DNA from: an uncultured Deferribacteraceae bacterium
GTDB taxonomy: Bacteria > Chrysiogenota > Deferribacteres > Deferribacterales > Mucispirillaceae
Length of the DNA: 64,000 bases
Direction of reading: 5' to 3'
NCBI GenBank assembly: GCA_947041165.1
Contig: CAMRCY010000004.1
Location: 1 to 64,000 of the forward strand
The notes under the pieces are model-generated. The model was given only the letters and a program-made list of their open reading frames with translations, did no database searches and was not told the DNA's origin. A program made the position numbers and the translations under genes. Every line of letters starts with the position of its first letter. The first letter of the stretch is position 1. Shown here piece by piece: positions 44,339-54,400 of this stretch.

Positions 44339-45232
44339 ATGGATAAGTTTATGGAGATCGCAAAAGAGTTAGGTTTAATTATCGACAAACCGATAGCAAA
44401 CGGAAGTATTCAGAGAGTGGCAGTTGAAGGAACTAAAAAGGCTAGTGCAAAAGATGGAGCGTACTGTATTTACAACAATCCAAACGGTACAGCTGGGTGG
44501 ATCAGCAATAACAGAACTGGAGAGTATAAAACTGTATCGATATCAGGAGAGGTTAATGAGTATCAAAAAGGATTAAACACTTATAATCCAAAAGAAAACA
44601 ATCTAAGACAAAATGAAAAAGCAAGTCAAGCAACTTATCTTATTACTAAAATCTTTAAAAAAGCTTTATATCATAAGTATTTATGTACTAAAAAGATCTC
44701 GCCATACGGTGCATTAGTTGATAACTACGGTGTACTAATTATCCCTTTACAAAATATTAAAGGCGAATATCGTTCATTTCAACGCATCTATGAAGACGGC
44801 AGTAAATCGTTCTTTACAGGTGGACAGAAAAAAGAGTGTTTCTTTCTGATAGGTAAGCAGATCGATAAAGAAGTTATCATCTGTGAGGGATATTCAACGG
44901 CTACAACGATCTATCAAGCAACTAAAATCCCTACAATCGCAGCGATGGATGCAGGTAATATTGAACCAGTGGCAAAAGCAGTAAGAGATCGATACGGCAA
45001 AGATCTAAACATAATTATTGCAGGTGATGATGATGCTTTAAGAGATGATAACCCTGGACGAAGATACGCAACTAAAGCTGCTAAATCAGTTGACGCAAGT
45101 GTTGTTTTTCCTAAGTTCACAGAACGTGAAGTTATTGATGGGCTTACAGATTTTAATGATCTGTATATTGTAAGTGATATTAAAAGAGTGAAATTGTCTT
45201 TTAAAAAGCATTGTGCTATATCAGTTGACTAA
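44339..45232 (+). CDS. TOPRIM-domain plasmid primase-like protein
   Basis: 297 residues. The C-terminal half is a TOPRIM domain: EVIICEGYSTATTIYQ (the Glu of motif 1) near 180-195, IAAMDAGNIEPVAKAVRDRY, and IIIAGDDDA (DxD motif) near 225-235. The N-terminal half resembles the small DNA-binding/regulatory part of plasmid TraC/DnaG-type primases (GTAGWISNNRTGEYKT). It probably makes primers for replication of the transferred strand or the excised circle. It is the first gene of an operon with the integrase, driven by motif copy B. Confidence 0.8.
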   Translation: MDKFMEIAKELGLIIDKPIANGSIQRVAVEGTKKASAKDGAYCIYNNPNGTAGWISNNRTGEYKTVSISGEVNEYQKGLNTYNPKENNLRQNEKASQATYLITKIFKKALYHKYLCTKKISPYGALVDNYGVLIIPLQNIKGEYRSFQRIYEDGSKSFFTGGQKKECFFLIGKQIDKEVIICEGYSTATTIYQATKIPTIAAMDAGNIEPVAKAVRDRYGKDLNIIIAGDDDALRDDNPGRRYATKAAKSVDASVVFPKFTEREVIDGLTDFNDLYIVSDIKRVKLSFKKHCAISVD

Positions 45233-45258
45233 ATACATACTAGAGGGGCGTTCATTTT

Positions 45259-46194
45259 ATGAAAGAATCAAATTTTGAAACAACAGTATTAAGCAGTTTA
45301 TCTGATATCGCGAACTTGTTATCATTTACAAATATCAGAGAGGTAGAGGAGCATAAAAAGACATATCTAAAAGACTATATATTAGATAAATATAAGCCAT
45401 ATTATATAGCAAAAGCTAAAAAAATGTCATCGATTAAAAGTGATCTTATTAGATTGAAAGCAATTCTAAGTCATCCTATATCTGAGCTAGCGATAGAAGA
45501 TATTAAAACACATGATATCGAACTATTTTTGGTATCATATGAGAAAATGGGTAGAAGTAAAGCTACTATAAATCGTTATAGATCAAGGTTAAATGCTATT
45601 TTCAACCATGCAATAGTTAATGATATTATAATCAAAAACGTTGTAAAAGGAGTAAAGCAATATAAAGAACAAAGTAGAGATATTGCATTAACTGATGAGG
45701 AGATAGAACAGGTATTAGATGAAGCTAAAAGAAGTAGAAATAAGGAGTTGTATCTTATATTAATGATTGCTTTGAATACTGGTATGAGGCGAGGAGAGAT
45801 TTTGAATTTACGAAAGGATAATCTCGTTGGATTGACTATAGTTTTGTTCGATAATGAAACTAAATCAGGATATAAAAGAGTTATCCCAATTAACAATACT
45901 TTAATAGAGCAGATTAAAATTCATTTAAGTGATATACTGTTAGATGAAAACAGGATTTTCAAATCTAAAGATATACGCACAGCATTTGATAATGTGAAAA
46001 AAAGAACAGGATTACGACATTTTAGATTTCATGATCTAAGACGTACATTTGCAACAAAGTTGAAAGATAAAGATGTAAATCTCTATGATTTAAAAGAGCT
46101 TTTAGGACATTGTAGTATAACGATGACAGAGAAATATCTGACATCAAGTATCTACACGTTAATGAAAGCTGTGAATAAGATAGCGTATAGGTAG
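45259..46194 (+). CDS. int: tyrosine recombinase (integrase) of the 29-kb element
   Basis: 311 residues with all catalytic positions visible: Arg177 (TGMRRGE), Lys202 (ETKSGYKR), His258 and Arg261 (FHDLRRTFATKL), His284 (LLGHCSITMTEKYL) and nucleophile Tyr293. The N-terminal ~110 residues form the SAM-like arm/core-binding part. GAGGGG precedes ATG. It lies about 4 kb from attR and 27 bases after the primase gene, with which it shares promoter motif copy B. It most likely catalyses recombination at the tRNA-Leu anticodon arm. An excisionase is not recognised. Confidence 0.92.
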   Translation: MKESNFETTVLSSLSDIANLLSFTNIREVEEHKKTYLKDYILDKYKPYYIAKAKKMSSIKSDLIRLKAILSHPISELAIEDIKTHDIELFLVSYEKMGRSKATINRYRSRLNAIFNHAIVNDIIIKNVVKGVKQYKEQSRDIALTDEEIEQVLDEAKRSRNKELYLILMIALNTGMRRGEILNLRKDNLVGLTIVLFDNETKSGYKRVIPINNTLIEQIKIHLSDILLDENRIFKSKDIRTAFDNVKKRTGLRHFRFHDLRRTFATKLKDKDVNLYDLKELLGHCSITMTEKYLTSSIYTLMKAVNKIAYR

Positions 46195-46307
46195 ATAGGT
46201 TTATTCACAAGTAATAAAGCTCAAAAAGTTTGTGTTATTAACTAGTTAGATAAAGTTGCTTAATAAGTAATCAGACTGTATAGGGTTGATAATTAATATG
46301 TTCTCAA

Positions 46308-46345
46308 AATAATAGCACTACTTTGTAATAAGGTAGTGTTATTTT
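46308..46345. terminator. bidirectional terminator after the integrase
   Basis: AATAGCACTAC pairs with GTAGTGTTATT around CTTTGTAATAAG. It lies between the integrase gene and the convergent AlbA-TIR gene. Confidence 0.75.
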
Positions 46346-46458
46346 ATTATAACATACAGTTTTTAACTATAAAACATTAAGTTATTTATTGTTTTTATTC
46401 TTCCAGAATTCTTAAATGTAAAGCCTCTTATCAGCACAAATAACACTAATTTATAGAT

Positions 46459-47439
46459 TTAATCCTTTCTTTGCATTGCAGAAATAAAATCACTAAACCC
46501 AGAGCTCATCATATCCTCAAGCGAAATACCTTTTCTGTCAGAAACTGCATCCATAAAGGATTGTATCCCTATTTGAATGAGTTTAACCATTTGTATTTCT
46601 TCAACATGATTTTTTGTGTGCACAGGATCGTCAAGACTCTTAATCATTTCTCGTATTTCAGTTTCTTTTATTTTCCAATATTTAATATATTCGTTTTGCC
46701 CTGCTAGAGAATACAAATCAACTCCAATTGGTATATCTACAGAATCACCATAGTACTGCTTATCATTCTCAGTAATAATAACAAACAACAGTTTCTCAAT
46801 ATACTTTCTGTCTCGCATCATCTCTACCATTTCATACATACAGTTAATAGATTTTAAATACTGGTCACTAATAATTACAACGATAAAGTCATGATCCCCT
46901 ATTGACTGCATAAACATTGAAAGGCTTTCCTTGTACCTGACATCACGTATGTCTCTAGATATTTTAATCCACCTTACTCTATCAATAAGCTCCTTCTCTA
47001 TTATATTTAAAATAGGAGAATCTTTTTGACAATATGACATAAAAACAGTCTTAGTAATCATAAGTTCTGGTTGCTGATTCGATATATTAAAAACGAAAGC
47101 ACTGTTATTAACCTTTACTACCTCTTTATTTTCCTTAATACATACGTATTCTAATTTATGATTTTCTTCTATCTCAAATTTACCGAATTGAATATCCACA
47201 TGAGCATCTAACATACCTCTAATTATAGTTTCTTGTTCAATAACATTAAATGCCGAGTTCTTAAGATGCAAGTGGTTACCATCATCCTTAACTCCGAATA
47301 GGATTATTCCTCCAGTTGTGTTTGAAAAAGCAGATATATATTTAGCAATTAACTCATTGGATTCTACTGGATGAAGATATACAATATTGTCTCTATTATT
47401 ATTATCTATTTTTGATTTTATACACTCACGTATTTCCAT
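46459..47439 (-). CDS. AlbA_2 (Schlafen-type) plus TIR domain protein
   Basis: 326 residues. Residues about 20-110 form an AlbA_2/Schlafen-like ATP-binding domain (ESNELIAKYISAFSNTTGGIILFGVKDDG). Residues about 131-250 form a TIR domain: VFMSYCQKD near the start and, at Glu203 (SINCMYEMVEMM), a candidate NADase glutamate in the usual position. The last ~70 residues are helical. TIR domains in bacteria usually cut NAD+ or make signalling nucleotides during phage infection. The gene follows the HSP90-like ATPase gene after 15 bases (AAGGAG ribosome site), so both are one unit. I do not know a named system with exactly this pair. Confidence 0.85.
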   Translation of the reverse strand: MEIRECIKSKIDNNNRDNIVYLHPVESNELIAKYISAFSNTTGGIILFGVKDDGNHLHLKNSAFNVIEQETIIRGMLDAHVDIQFGKFEIEENHKLEYVCIKENKEVVKVNNSAFVFNISNQQPELMITKTVFMSYCQKDSPILNIIEKELIDRVRWIKISRDIRDVRYKESLSMFMQSIGDHDFIVVIISDQYLKSINCMYEMVEMMRDRKYIEKLLFVIITENDKQYYGDSVDIPIGVDLYSLAGQNEYIKYWKIKETEIREMIKSLDDPVHTKNHVEEIQMVKLIQIGIQSFMDAVSDRKGISLEDMMSSGFSDFISAMQRKD

Positions 47440-47454
47440 AAAAATATACTCCTT

Positions 47455-49929
47455 TTATACTAAATTATTTGAAAGCTTTTTCAGTGGAATAGCTGTCAGT
47501 CCTGTAGTTTTTATAATATCTCTTAAAGTGATCTCTCGAATAAATCCTTTCCCATCATCTGTCCATAATTCATACCTATTATCATCTAAAGCTTCTATTT
47601 CTGCATCCTCATAAAAGATAATTTTCTCATCATCACTTGGTCTAATAACTATTCTTAACACTCGGTCATCACGATTAGCTTGAAATACAGTCTTTGAGTA
47701 TTGATTCGCTTTCCATAATTCCAAAGAAGAATCTACTGTATACTTACTACTCTTATTTAAATAATCATATACATTACTAATAGACCTATCTATTAGTAAC
47801 TCTATTTTTTCTTTTGCATATATTGACTTTGATGAACTGTGTTGAAATGATTGTAAAACCTCTTTCGATAAGGACTGCTCTCCTGTTTCTAGCATGTTCA
47901 GTAATAGAGCAGAGTTATCGAGGAGTATGTTTATTTGCTCTTGATTTATACCATATTTATTCATTGTACTTTCTACAGTATCTGCAAACTCAAGCCTTCT
48001 AAGAGTTTCTTCATTATTAGAAAGAAGATGGCGACGGTCATAAGTATCATTAAACAAAGCCTTAGCTTCCTCTTTATTTTTTTCAAACCACACTGTAAGA
48101 GTATTGAATGAACTTTGAATTGCATGTTCTCGGTTGGTTGTTCCTGCATTTTCTAAATAAAGTTGCTTACGAATTAATTCAGATATGAAATTTGCAATAT
48201 CTTTATTATTATAAGATTCAAGCTGAATACTTTCTAATAATACTATTTCTTTATGTAAAAGTTGTTTTTTAATGTCATTACCTAATGATGTTAAAATTTC
48301 TTTCAATACATCATCAATACCATTATCTTTTTTTAACTTATTTATTTCGATGAATTCGTCTTTTTGGTTCGGAACAATTGCCTGAAGCCGAAACTCTTGA
48401 TTACCCATGCTACGAATCCTTAAATCATACAGATTATTTAACCATGTAAACTTAATCGCCTTATCTAGTAACAGATCATCAATTGAGCTTAACTGACCAC
48501 CTATAGTTAGAAACTGATCATATAGATCTTTCAATGTCACCTTATTGCTAGGTGATATCTTCGACCAATACTTATAAGTTTCTTTTGTCGGGAGCTTTAC
48601 GCTGAAGTTAATCTTATTTAATAACTCCCACAATTCATCCGTTAGTTCATTCGTAGACATATATGGAATAATAATATTGCTCTCTTCTTGCATGCCATTC
48701 ATTCTATATAAACTCTCCTTAACTAAGTTTTGATCTTTATCTAGCGTATCTACTAGTGGCAATATTTTGTAAATGTTTACAATTTTATTTAATATTTTTT
48801 TTTCCAATGAAGAGGCGTGTTCATTATAAATACCGCATAAATGATAGAGATTATTCCAGTTTTGACAAGAAATGTAATTTAACATCTTTTGGTACAAGAG
48901 TATTGCTGTTGAAAATATACCATCGTTAATAGTTGAACCTTCTAGAATGCCATTTCTTTCTTGCCTTACTTCAAAATTCGGGCTATTTAGAATAATCGGA
49001 AAGCTAAATTTTTCCGTACCCACTAATGGAAAAGTGCAAAATAGCTTAGGCATATTGCTAGATGACAAAATAGAATATTGACCTTCATTACACTCTATCA
49101 ATGTTGCAATTGATACTCCATTTTCTATATCCGTACATACCAAAACATTAATTGTTTTAGTTTGATCATTATCCACCTTTGTTATACTAAATATTTCCAA
49201 TCCATCTGTAAGAATCTTTGGAGTTCTATCAAAAATATATTTAACACCATTCCAATTCACTTCTTTGATTGTTTTAGAGAATACAAATACAAAAGGTATT
49301 AAGCTATTAAGTGCATTATATCCATAATTTATAGCATCCTTAACTTCCAAACATTCAGGTGTTGGTAATATGTATTTAAAAGATGTTGTTATCATATCTA
49401 AATTAGATGGAGGAGCAATATCCTGACTTTGATTTGTCATCTCAGCTTGTTGTATAGCATTAAGGATAGACTCTCTGATAGCTTCTTCTCCAATTCCGCT
49501 ACGGTCAAGCATACAAGACATAGCTTTATAATTATTTGAATCCTTATACTTATGGAATATTCCATTAATCATTATCATTTTAGAGATTAAATGAGTAGAC
49601 ATAAATCCAGTCCCATACTTTCCTATTTTTTTGTCTTCATCTGTTCTTTTAGATGAAATTTGCGTTATTAAATCTAATAAATCACTATGTGTAAATACTT
49701 TACCATTATGGGAAAAGAGAAGTTCTGCTTCATTAAGTTCTATTGTAATAATTATGCCACCAGTATTTTCACAATCCTTTGCGTTTTGCATTAACTCCCA
49801 AATCCAACGTCTTTGCATTATCTCTTTATCGCTATCATTCGCACCATTCAACTCTGTTATTTTGGTTAAAATTGAATTGAGAGCAGCATCAATGGTTTTT
49901 TTACGATAAATATCAGCTTCAGTATCCAT
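47455..49929 (-). CDS. HSP90/GHKL-type ATPase, large defence-type protein
   Basis: About 824 residues. The N-terminal ~250 residues are a GHKL ATPase: N box WELMQNAKD near residue 45-52, and a G2-like box GKYGTGFMSTHL near 103-114. The remaining ~570 residues have no recognised motif and are mostly helical. HSP90-like ATPases of this length occur in bacterial defence islands together with effector genes; here the effector is the AlbA-TIR gene downstream. ATG 49,929 has AGGATGG eight bases upstream. ATG 49,941 is in frame but without a spaced site. The protein might sense infection and release the TIR domain; this is inference. Confidence 0.75.
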   Translation of the reverse strand: MDTEADIYRKKTIDAALNSILTKITELNGANDSDKEIMQRRWIWELMQNAKDCENTGGIIITIELNEAELLFSHNGKVFTHSDLLDLITQISSKRTDEDKKIGKYGTGFMSTHLISKMIMINGIFHKYKDSNNYKAMSCMLDRSGIGEEAIRESILNAIQQAEMTNQSQDIAPPSNLDMITTSFKYILPTPECLEVKDAINYGYNALNSLIPFVFVFSKTIKEVNWNGVKYIFDRTPKILTDGLEIFSITKVDNDQTKTINVLVCTDIENGVSIATLIECNEGQYSILSSSNMPKLFCTFPLVGTEKFSFPIILNSPNFEVRQERNGILEGSTINDGIFSTAILLYQKMLNYISCQNWNNLYHLCGIYNEHASSLEKKILNKIVNIYKILPLVDTLDKDQNLVKESLYRMNGMQEESNIIIPYMSTNELTDELWELLNKINFSVKLPTKETYKYWSKISPSNKVTLKDLYDQFLTIGGQLSSIDDLLLDKAIKFTWLNNLYDLRIRSMGNQEFRLQAIVPNQKDEFIEINKLKKDNGIDDVLKEILTSLGNDIKKQLLHKEIVLLESIQLESYNNKDIANFISELIRKQLYLENAGTTNREHAIQSSFNTLTVWFEKNKEEAKALFNDTYDRRHLLSNNEETLRRLEFADTVESTMNKYGINQEQINILLDNSALLLNMLETGEQSLSKEVLQSFQHSSSKSIYAKEKIELLIDRSISNVYDYLNKSSKYTVDSSLELWKANQYSKTVFQANRDDRVLRIVIRPSDDEKIIFYEDAEIEALDDNRYELWTDDGKGFIREITLRDIIKTTGLTAIPLKKLSNNLV

Positions 49930-50118
49930 ATCTAGTTCCATCCTATTTTAATGTTTTTCTATGTTCTAATTATTTGACAAATATATTCTTTTACGATAAA
50001 CCTCTCTAAAACAAAGATAGGTTTGTACATAATAAAGTATTGAACTTATAACCCATTTCAATTTTATATTATATAAAATCAATTTATATTCTATTTTAAC
50101 TTCAGTATAACTAATCTA

Positions 50119-50148
50119 TTGACAATTATCTGCCGATATGAGTAATAT
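50119..50148 (+). promoter_or_regulatory. outward-facing sigma-70-type promoter at the right end of the element
   Basis: TTGACA (50,119-50,124), 18 bases, TAATAT (50,143-50,148). It lies 33 bases before ATG 50,181 and points toward attR. In the integrated state it reads into chromosomal DNA. In the excised circle it would read across attP into the regulator gene at 21,325. Confidence 0.65.
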
Positions 50149-50180
50149 ATGAATGAAATATGCTTATGGAGGGGTTTTAA

Positions 50181-50357
50181 ATGTTTATTGAAAATGATTT
50201 TGAATTGAATGACTTTTTACATACACTGGATTTTAAATCCCTTGCGTCTACCTTTTCCGCCACTCGGGCTGATTTTATATTCTTTGCAGAGAAATATAAT
50301 TGCATATTCTCACTTATTTGTCAAGACAATAAAATAAATTCAATATTTTATATATAA
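50181..50357 (+). CDS. 58-codon ORF crossing attR (disrupted leader gene)
   Basis: ATG 50,181 has a strong ribosome site (GGAGGGG) and the promoter at 50,119. The first 16 codons are element DNA; from codon 17 the frame runs antisense through the tRNA 5' half and ends at 50,357. In the excised circle codon 17 would join the same GAT at 21,200, and the frame would stay open to a TGA at 21,326-21,328, overlapping the ATG of the 500-aa regulator by ATGA. No protein family is recognised. It probably works as a coupling leader. Whether the integrated version is translated is unknown. Confidence 0.55.
   Translation: MFIENDFELNDFLHTLDFKSLASTFSATRADFIFFAEKYNCIFSLICQDNKINSIFYI
50228..50282. repeat. 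att site (right copy): stranded 5' half of tRNA-Leu
   Basis: It matches 21,199-21,253 base for base (from GGATTTTAAATCCC through the tRNA 5' end and the first upstream bases). The tRNA 3' half is absent, replaced on the left by the end of the element. The original chromosomal tRNA promoter probably lies just to the right. It marks the boundary of the 29-kb element. Confidence 0.88.
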
Positions 50358-50742
50358 AGTTATCTACTTGCAAATCCTCTGCTAAACATACAATACCCCC
50401 CCCTGCTCTGCTAATAGTAAGTTGTTTCACCAATATTGTTATACAAGTATAATAACCGTATCGACTATTATATTATCAATACTCTAATCTCCACATATAA
50501 ATGCCATGAATGTAATTGAAACTATAACTAACTTTAAACCATTTCTAAACATATCATTTATACTTTTTCCACTTTAAATTCTTTAAAACCTTTAATGCTA
50601 TTTTAAAACACATAATACGTACACATATATAATCACCTGAACTTTTGCTTAAATGTTTGCACATAGTTTCAATAAGCGAATGGATCTTGATAATGAATAT
50701 ACCTGAAATATTTTTATATCGTATATATACTATTACAAAAAT
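50358..50742. other. chromosomal spacer to the right of attR
   Basis: 385 bases without a plausible gene. It contains a run of eight C (50,396-50,403). The rest is AT-rich and unremarkable. Confidence 0.5.
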
Positions 50743-50768
50743 AAGGAAGAGATTTTACTCTCTTCCTT
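50743..50768. terminator. terminator of dms-like operon 1
   Basis: AAGGAAGAG pairs with CTCTTCCTT around ATTTTACT. An identical hairpin at 55,472-55,497 stands at the same place behind operon 2. Confidence 0.75.
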
Positions 50769-50808
50769 ACAAATGAAACTACTACTAAATTGGACTTCTC
50801 TACTTCTG

Positions 50809-51450
50809 CTAAATACGGTACGTAGGTGATTTATGAATTTTAGTTTTTATACTCTTTTTCCTAACTAATAATGCTGGTTTGGTATCTGTCTGATTATTCT
50901 CATACATATACGGAAAATCAGTTGGATTTAAACGAACTGCATCTGGATATTTTGCTTGTAAATCTTCGATTTTACCAAAATCTAACGCTCTACCTACACA
51001 CGATAATACACATGTTGGTTTACCCTCATCTTTCAGTCTATCTTGACACATATCACATTTTTGCATAGGATGCTGAACTTTCCAACCCGTTAAAGCGTTA
51101 GGCTCTTGCTTCTCTTCTGCGATCTTTGGTTTTGCAAACGGACAAGCCATAATACATGCTTCTAATCCTTCACACTTATTTCTATCAACCGTAACTATTC
51201 CATCATCTGACTTGCTAATAGCATTAAGTGAACACGCTGTTAAACACGCTGGATCTTCACAATGATTACAACTCATTGAAAATGGTGCAATAAGATCTTC
51301 TGATACTTCATACGCAAACTGCTTACGCCACGCCACAGGACCTGGTGCTACTTGGTTCCAATCTTTACAAGCAACTGTACACGCATTGCACGACATACAT
51401 CTTGTTTGATCAAAATAAAACCCTAACTGTATTTTTGTAATTTTTTCCAC
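50809..51450 (-). CDS. dmsB: DmsB-like four-cluster ferredoxin subunit (operon 1)
   Basis: About 213 residues, iron-sulfur electron-transfer subunit of a DMSO-reductase-family enzyme. The four cysteine groups are CMSCNACTVAC, CNHCEDPACLTAC, a third group CEGLEACIMAC and CDMCQDRL..CVLSC. In the third group the second cysteine is replaced by leucine, which in DmsB position 102 mutants gives a [3Fe-4S] cluster. It should pass electrons between the quinone pool side and the molybdenum subunit. GTG 51,450 has GAGG eight bases upstream (another GTG lies at 51,459). It has no signal peptide, so it would be carried across with its Tat partner. Confidence 0.88.
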   Translation of the reverse strand: MEKITKIQLGFYFDQTRCMSCNACTVACKDWNQVAPGPVAWRKQFAYEVSEDLIAPFSMSCNHCEDPACLTACSLNAISKSDDGIVTVDRNKCEGLEACIMACPFAKPKIAEEKQEPNALTGWKVQHPMQKCDMCQDRLKDEGKPTCVLSCVGRALDFGKIEDLQAKYPDAVRLNPTDFPYMYENNQTDTKPALLVRKKSIKTKIHKSPTYRI

Positions 51451-51462
51451 TTTTATCACCTC

Positions 51463-54400
51463 TTATACGAACAACGTGTCTTTTCTAACTTTTACATACG
51501 CAAACTGCTGAGAATTACCATTATCTAAACGTGATGGTTTCGACGACATTAATGTGTTCGCACAACCACCATCATCTATTCCATCTATCGGATTAGGATC
51601 GTACCAACCACCTTGGTGTAGATTTATATGTCCACGTACACAACGTTTAGTTAAACGTGCTATTACTCTAACAGCACCGATCGGATTTTCTACAACGATT
51701 AAATCGTTTTCAGCAATCCCTCTATCTGCTGCATCTTGATCGTTTATCCATATCTCATGCCACGAAGCCGTCTTCATATCTTTCTTATATACAGCAGAAC
51801 TTATCATCGGTGATATCGGAGCTGTTGCACCTTCTATATGGCGTTCAGGCATCACTGCATACTCTTTCCAGTCGTTACCCGAACCGTAATCACCACCTTT
51901 TGTTCTGTGATTTAACTCTCTTAATAACGGATTCTCTGCATGACTTGAGTGAACACGATATCTATCATGAGTAGTACTTAATGTTAAACCTTTATATTTG
52001 CTTAAATCATTTTCAGGTATACCAGGCTTAACAACTTTACCAGACGCATCCTTAATTGGAAATACTCCATAAGACTCATTAAAACTATCTCTAAAATCTA
52101 GATACATAGGGATAGGATATATTATCGGATCACCTTCATAATCTTTATTCGTCTGTCCTCTTTGCTCTTTAGGTAACCAACCATGCCACTTAGAGTAACG
52201 ACGTTCGTAATCCCATACCATCGTATTATTATATACATGAAATCTGCCTGAAAGTTCTGGACGTGTACCATCTCCCCACTCTGCTATATTATTCTCGCCA
52301 CTACCCCAATCTCGTACTACAACAATAGCATTATTACCACCACTATTTTCAACAAAATCAGCGTGTTCATTACTTCCTTGATTCTCAGGGCGTTTTGCTG
52401 GTGGAACTATTCGGGTGTTCAATGTGTCATTAAATATAAATGGAGTTGTTGAAAGATCCACAGTTTTTTCTAAATATTTATCTAAATTTATTCTCAACTT
52501 CGCACCAAATGCTCCTTTACTTACATCAGTAATCGTAGGTTCTGGTTGATTTACTCGTGGACGATATTGATTAGCAAAAACTTCATCTCGTGACATACCG
52601 TAAAATCTTGAAGCAGGTGATGCTATTGCCTTATCTACTATATCTAAAGATAATACATCTGATGATTGGTATGCTTTAGATGTTGCATTTGTACCGACAT
52701 ATTTTAAATGTGAATTGGCTACAGTAACTCCATTAAAATCACCTAACTCTACTTGAGCTTTATATGCTTCATAAGCAAATCTCCAACCATCTTTTGCTTC
52801 ACCAGGTAATTTTGATACAGGTGGTCTATAAATTTTTTCACCACCTATATCTTTCCAATCGCCAGCTTCTAAAGATACTGCAGATGCAAATATATAATCT
52901 GAATGTCTTGCAGTAGGCGATAAATAGATATCAAATGTAGCTAAACAAAATGTATCTGGATTCGTTGCATCACCACTTATAGGCAAGCACTTATACATCT
53001 CTGCACTATCATTAGTATTCGAGTGTTGGTTTAATTGTATCCCACCACCATCGTTAATAATCATTCTTGTACCTGCAAATTTTTGAGTATTCGCTGCCTT
53101 GCCATCGAACTCATAATAATCTAAACCGTTATCAGGAAAAGTAGTTGGAAAACCTCCTGTAGGTCCTAAGTTAGTTGGATAGTTATATACTAAGGCTGCT
53201 TTTGTAGCACCATCATCGTTTACATATCTTGTTATACCGTCCCACTCAGGAATATGTTTACCTGTATAACCTTTCTCTTTTAACACATCATGAAATGCTA
53301 TTTTTATACCATTAAACCATTCTTTAACCGACATTGTTGCAGCCATTTTAGGATCAGTATATAAAGCTGGTCTGCCTGTTGGAATTGCACTACTTCCATC
53401 TAAATAATCTGTCTTTAAACCTATTTTACCGCTATCCTTAACACCAACTCCAAATACACCAACAAACATACCTTCGCCGTGTAAACCGAATGTTTTTGTT
53501 ACACACAACAAACTTGCTAATGTAAACATACTTATTACACCGTTATCTTGTTTCTGTATTCCACCACTAAAATCACTAAATATCGGGTGTTGTGCTGGAT
53601 CGCAATACATTTTTGCTAATTCTTTTATAGTCTCAGCAGGTGTACCACAGATAACTGATGCCCACTCTGGAGTTTTTGGAGAATTCATGTCTTGCTTATA
53701 ATAATATTTTGAATCAGCTTTTGACGGATATGAACAAGTTGATAAATTTCTTGTTCTATCTTTACTCTCCACCTGAACTGTTGAAAACTGTGTAGCTGTA
53801 TAGTTCTTAGATTTATTATAATTTAGCTTTGTTAATCTATCATCACTACCCATTACATACGCTGATAATGACTTTCCTGCTGGAACTTCATCAACTTTTG
53901 TATATCCTGCATCACCTGGATCTGTTAACTTAATAACACCTGATGTTTTATGTACCCAATAAGCTGGTGAATCAAAAAATCCGTAAACCATCGTATCTAG
54001 ATACTCTAGATCTAACCATGGTTTTGACATTATCTTACCGTCTGCGTCAACTGTGTTAATAATCATCTCATAAAACATACCCATGATTAAAGCTGAATCT
54101 GTATAATTTCTTAACTGTACCCAATCTGTTGCACAAGTTACACCTGTATCTACAAACTCTGGCCCAATGAAATAAACCTTACTCTCTGGACGTCTTTCCT
54201 TCATCTTCTCTATAGCTCTAATATACGCCCATGCAGATGAGTTATTCGTCGATAGAATATTCGATCCCCAAGAAACAACATTTTTAACAACACTCGCAAT
54301 CGCTGGGAACTGATAACCAACTGAACGAAACTCTGATGATGTGTCTGATGCCCACATACTTGGATGTCCTGTTAATTTATACGCATATGTATATTGGTGA

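Noticed and set aside
44339-46194. A relaxase in the window
   Set aside because: No HUH motif or MOB signature found in the element; the primase and integrase do not qualify. The relaxase of either element, if any, lies elsewhere.
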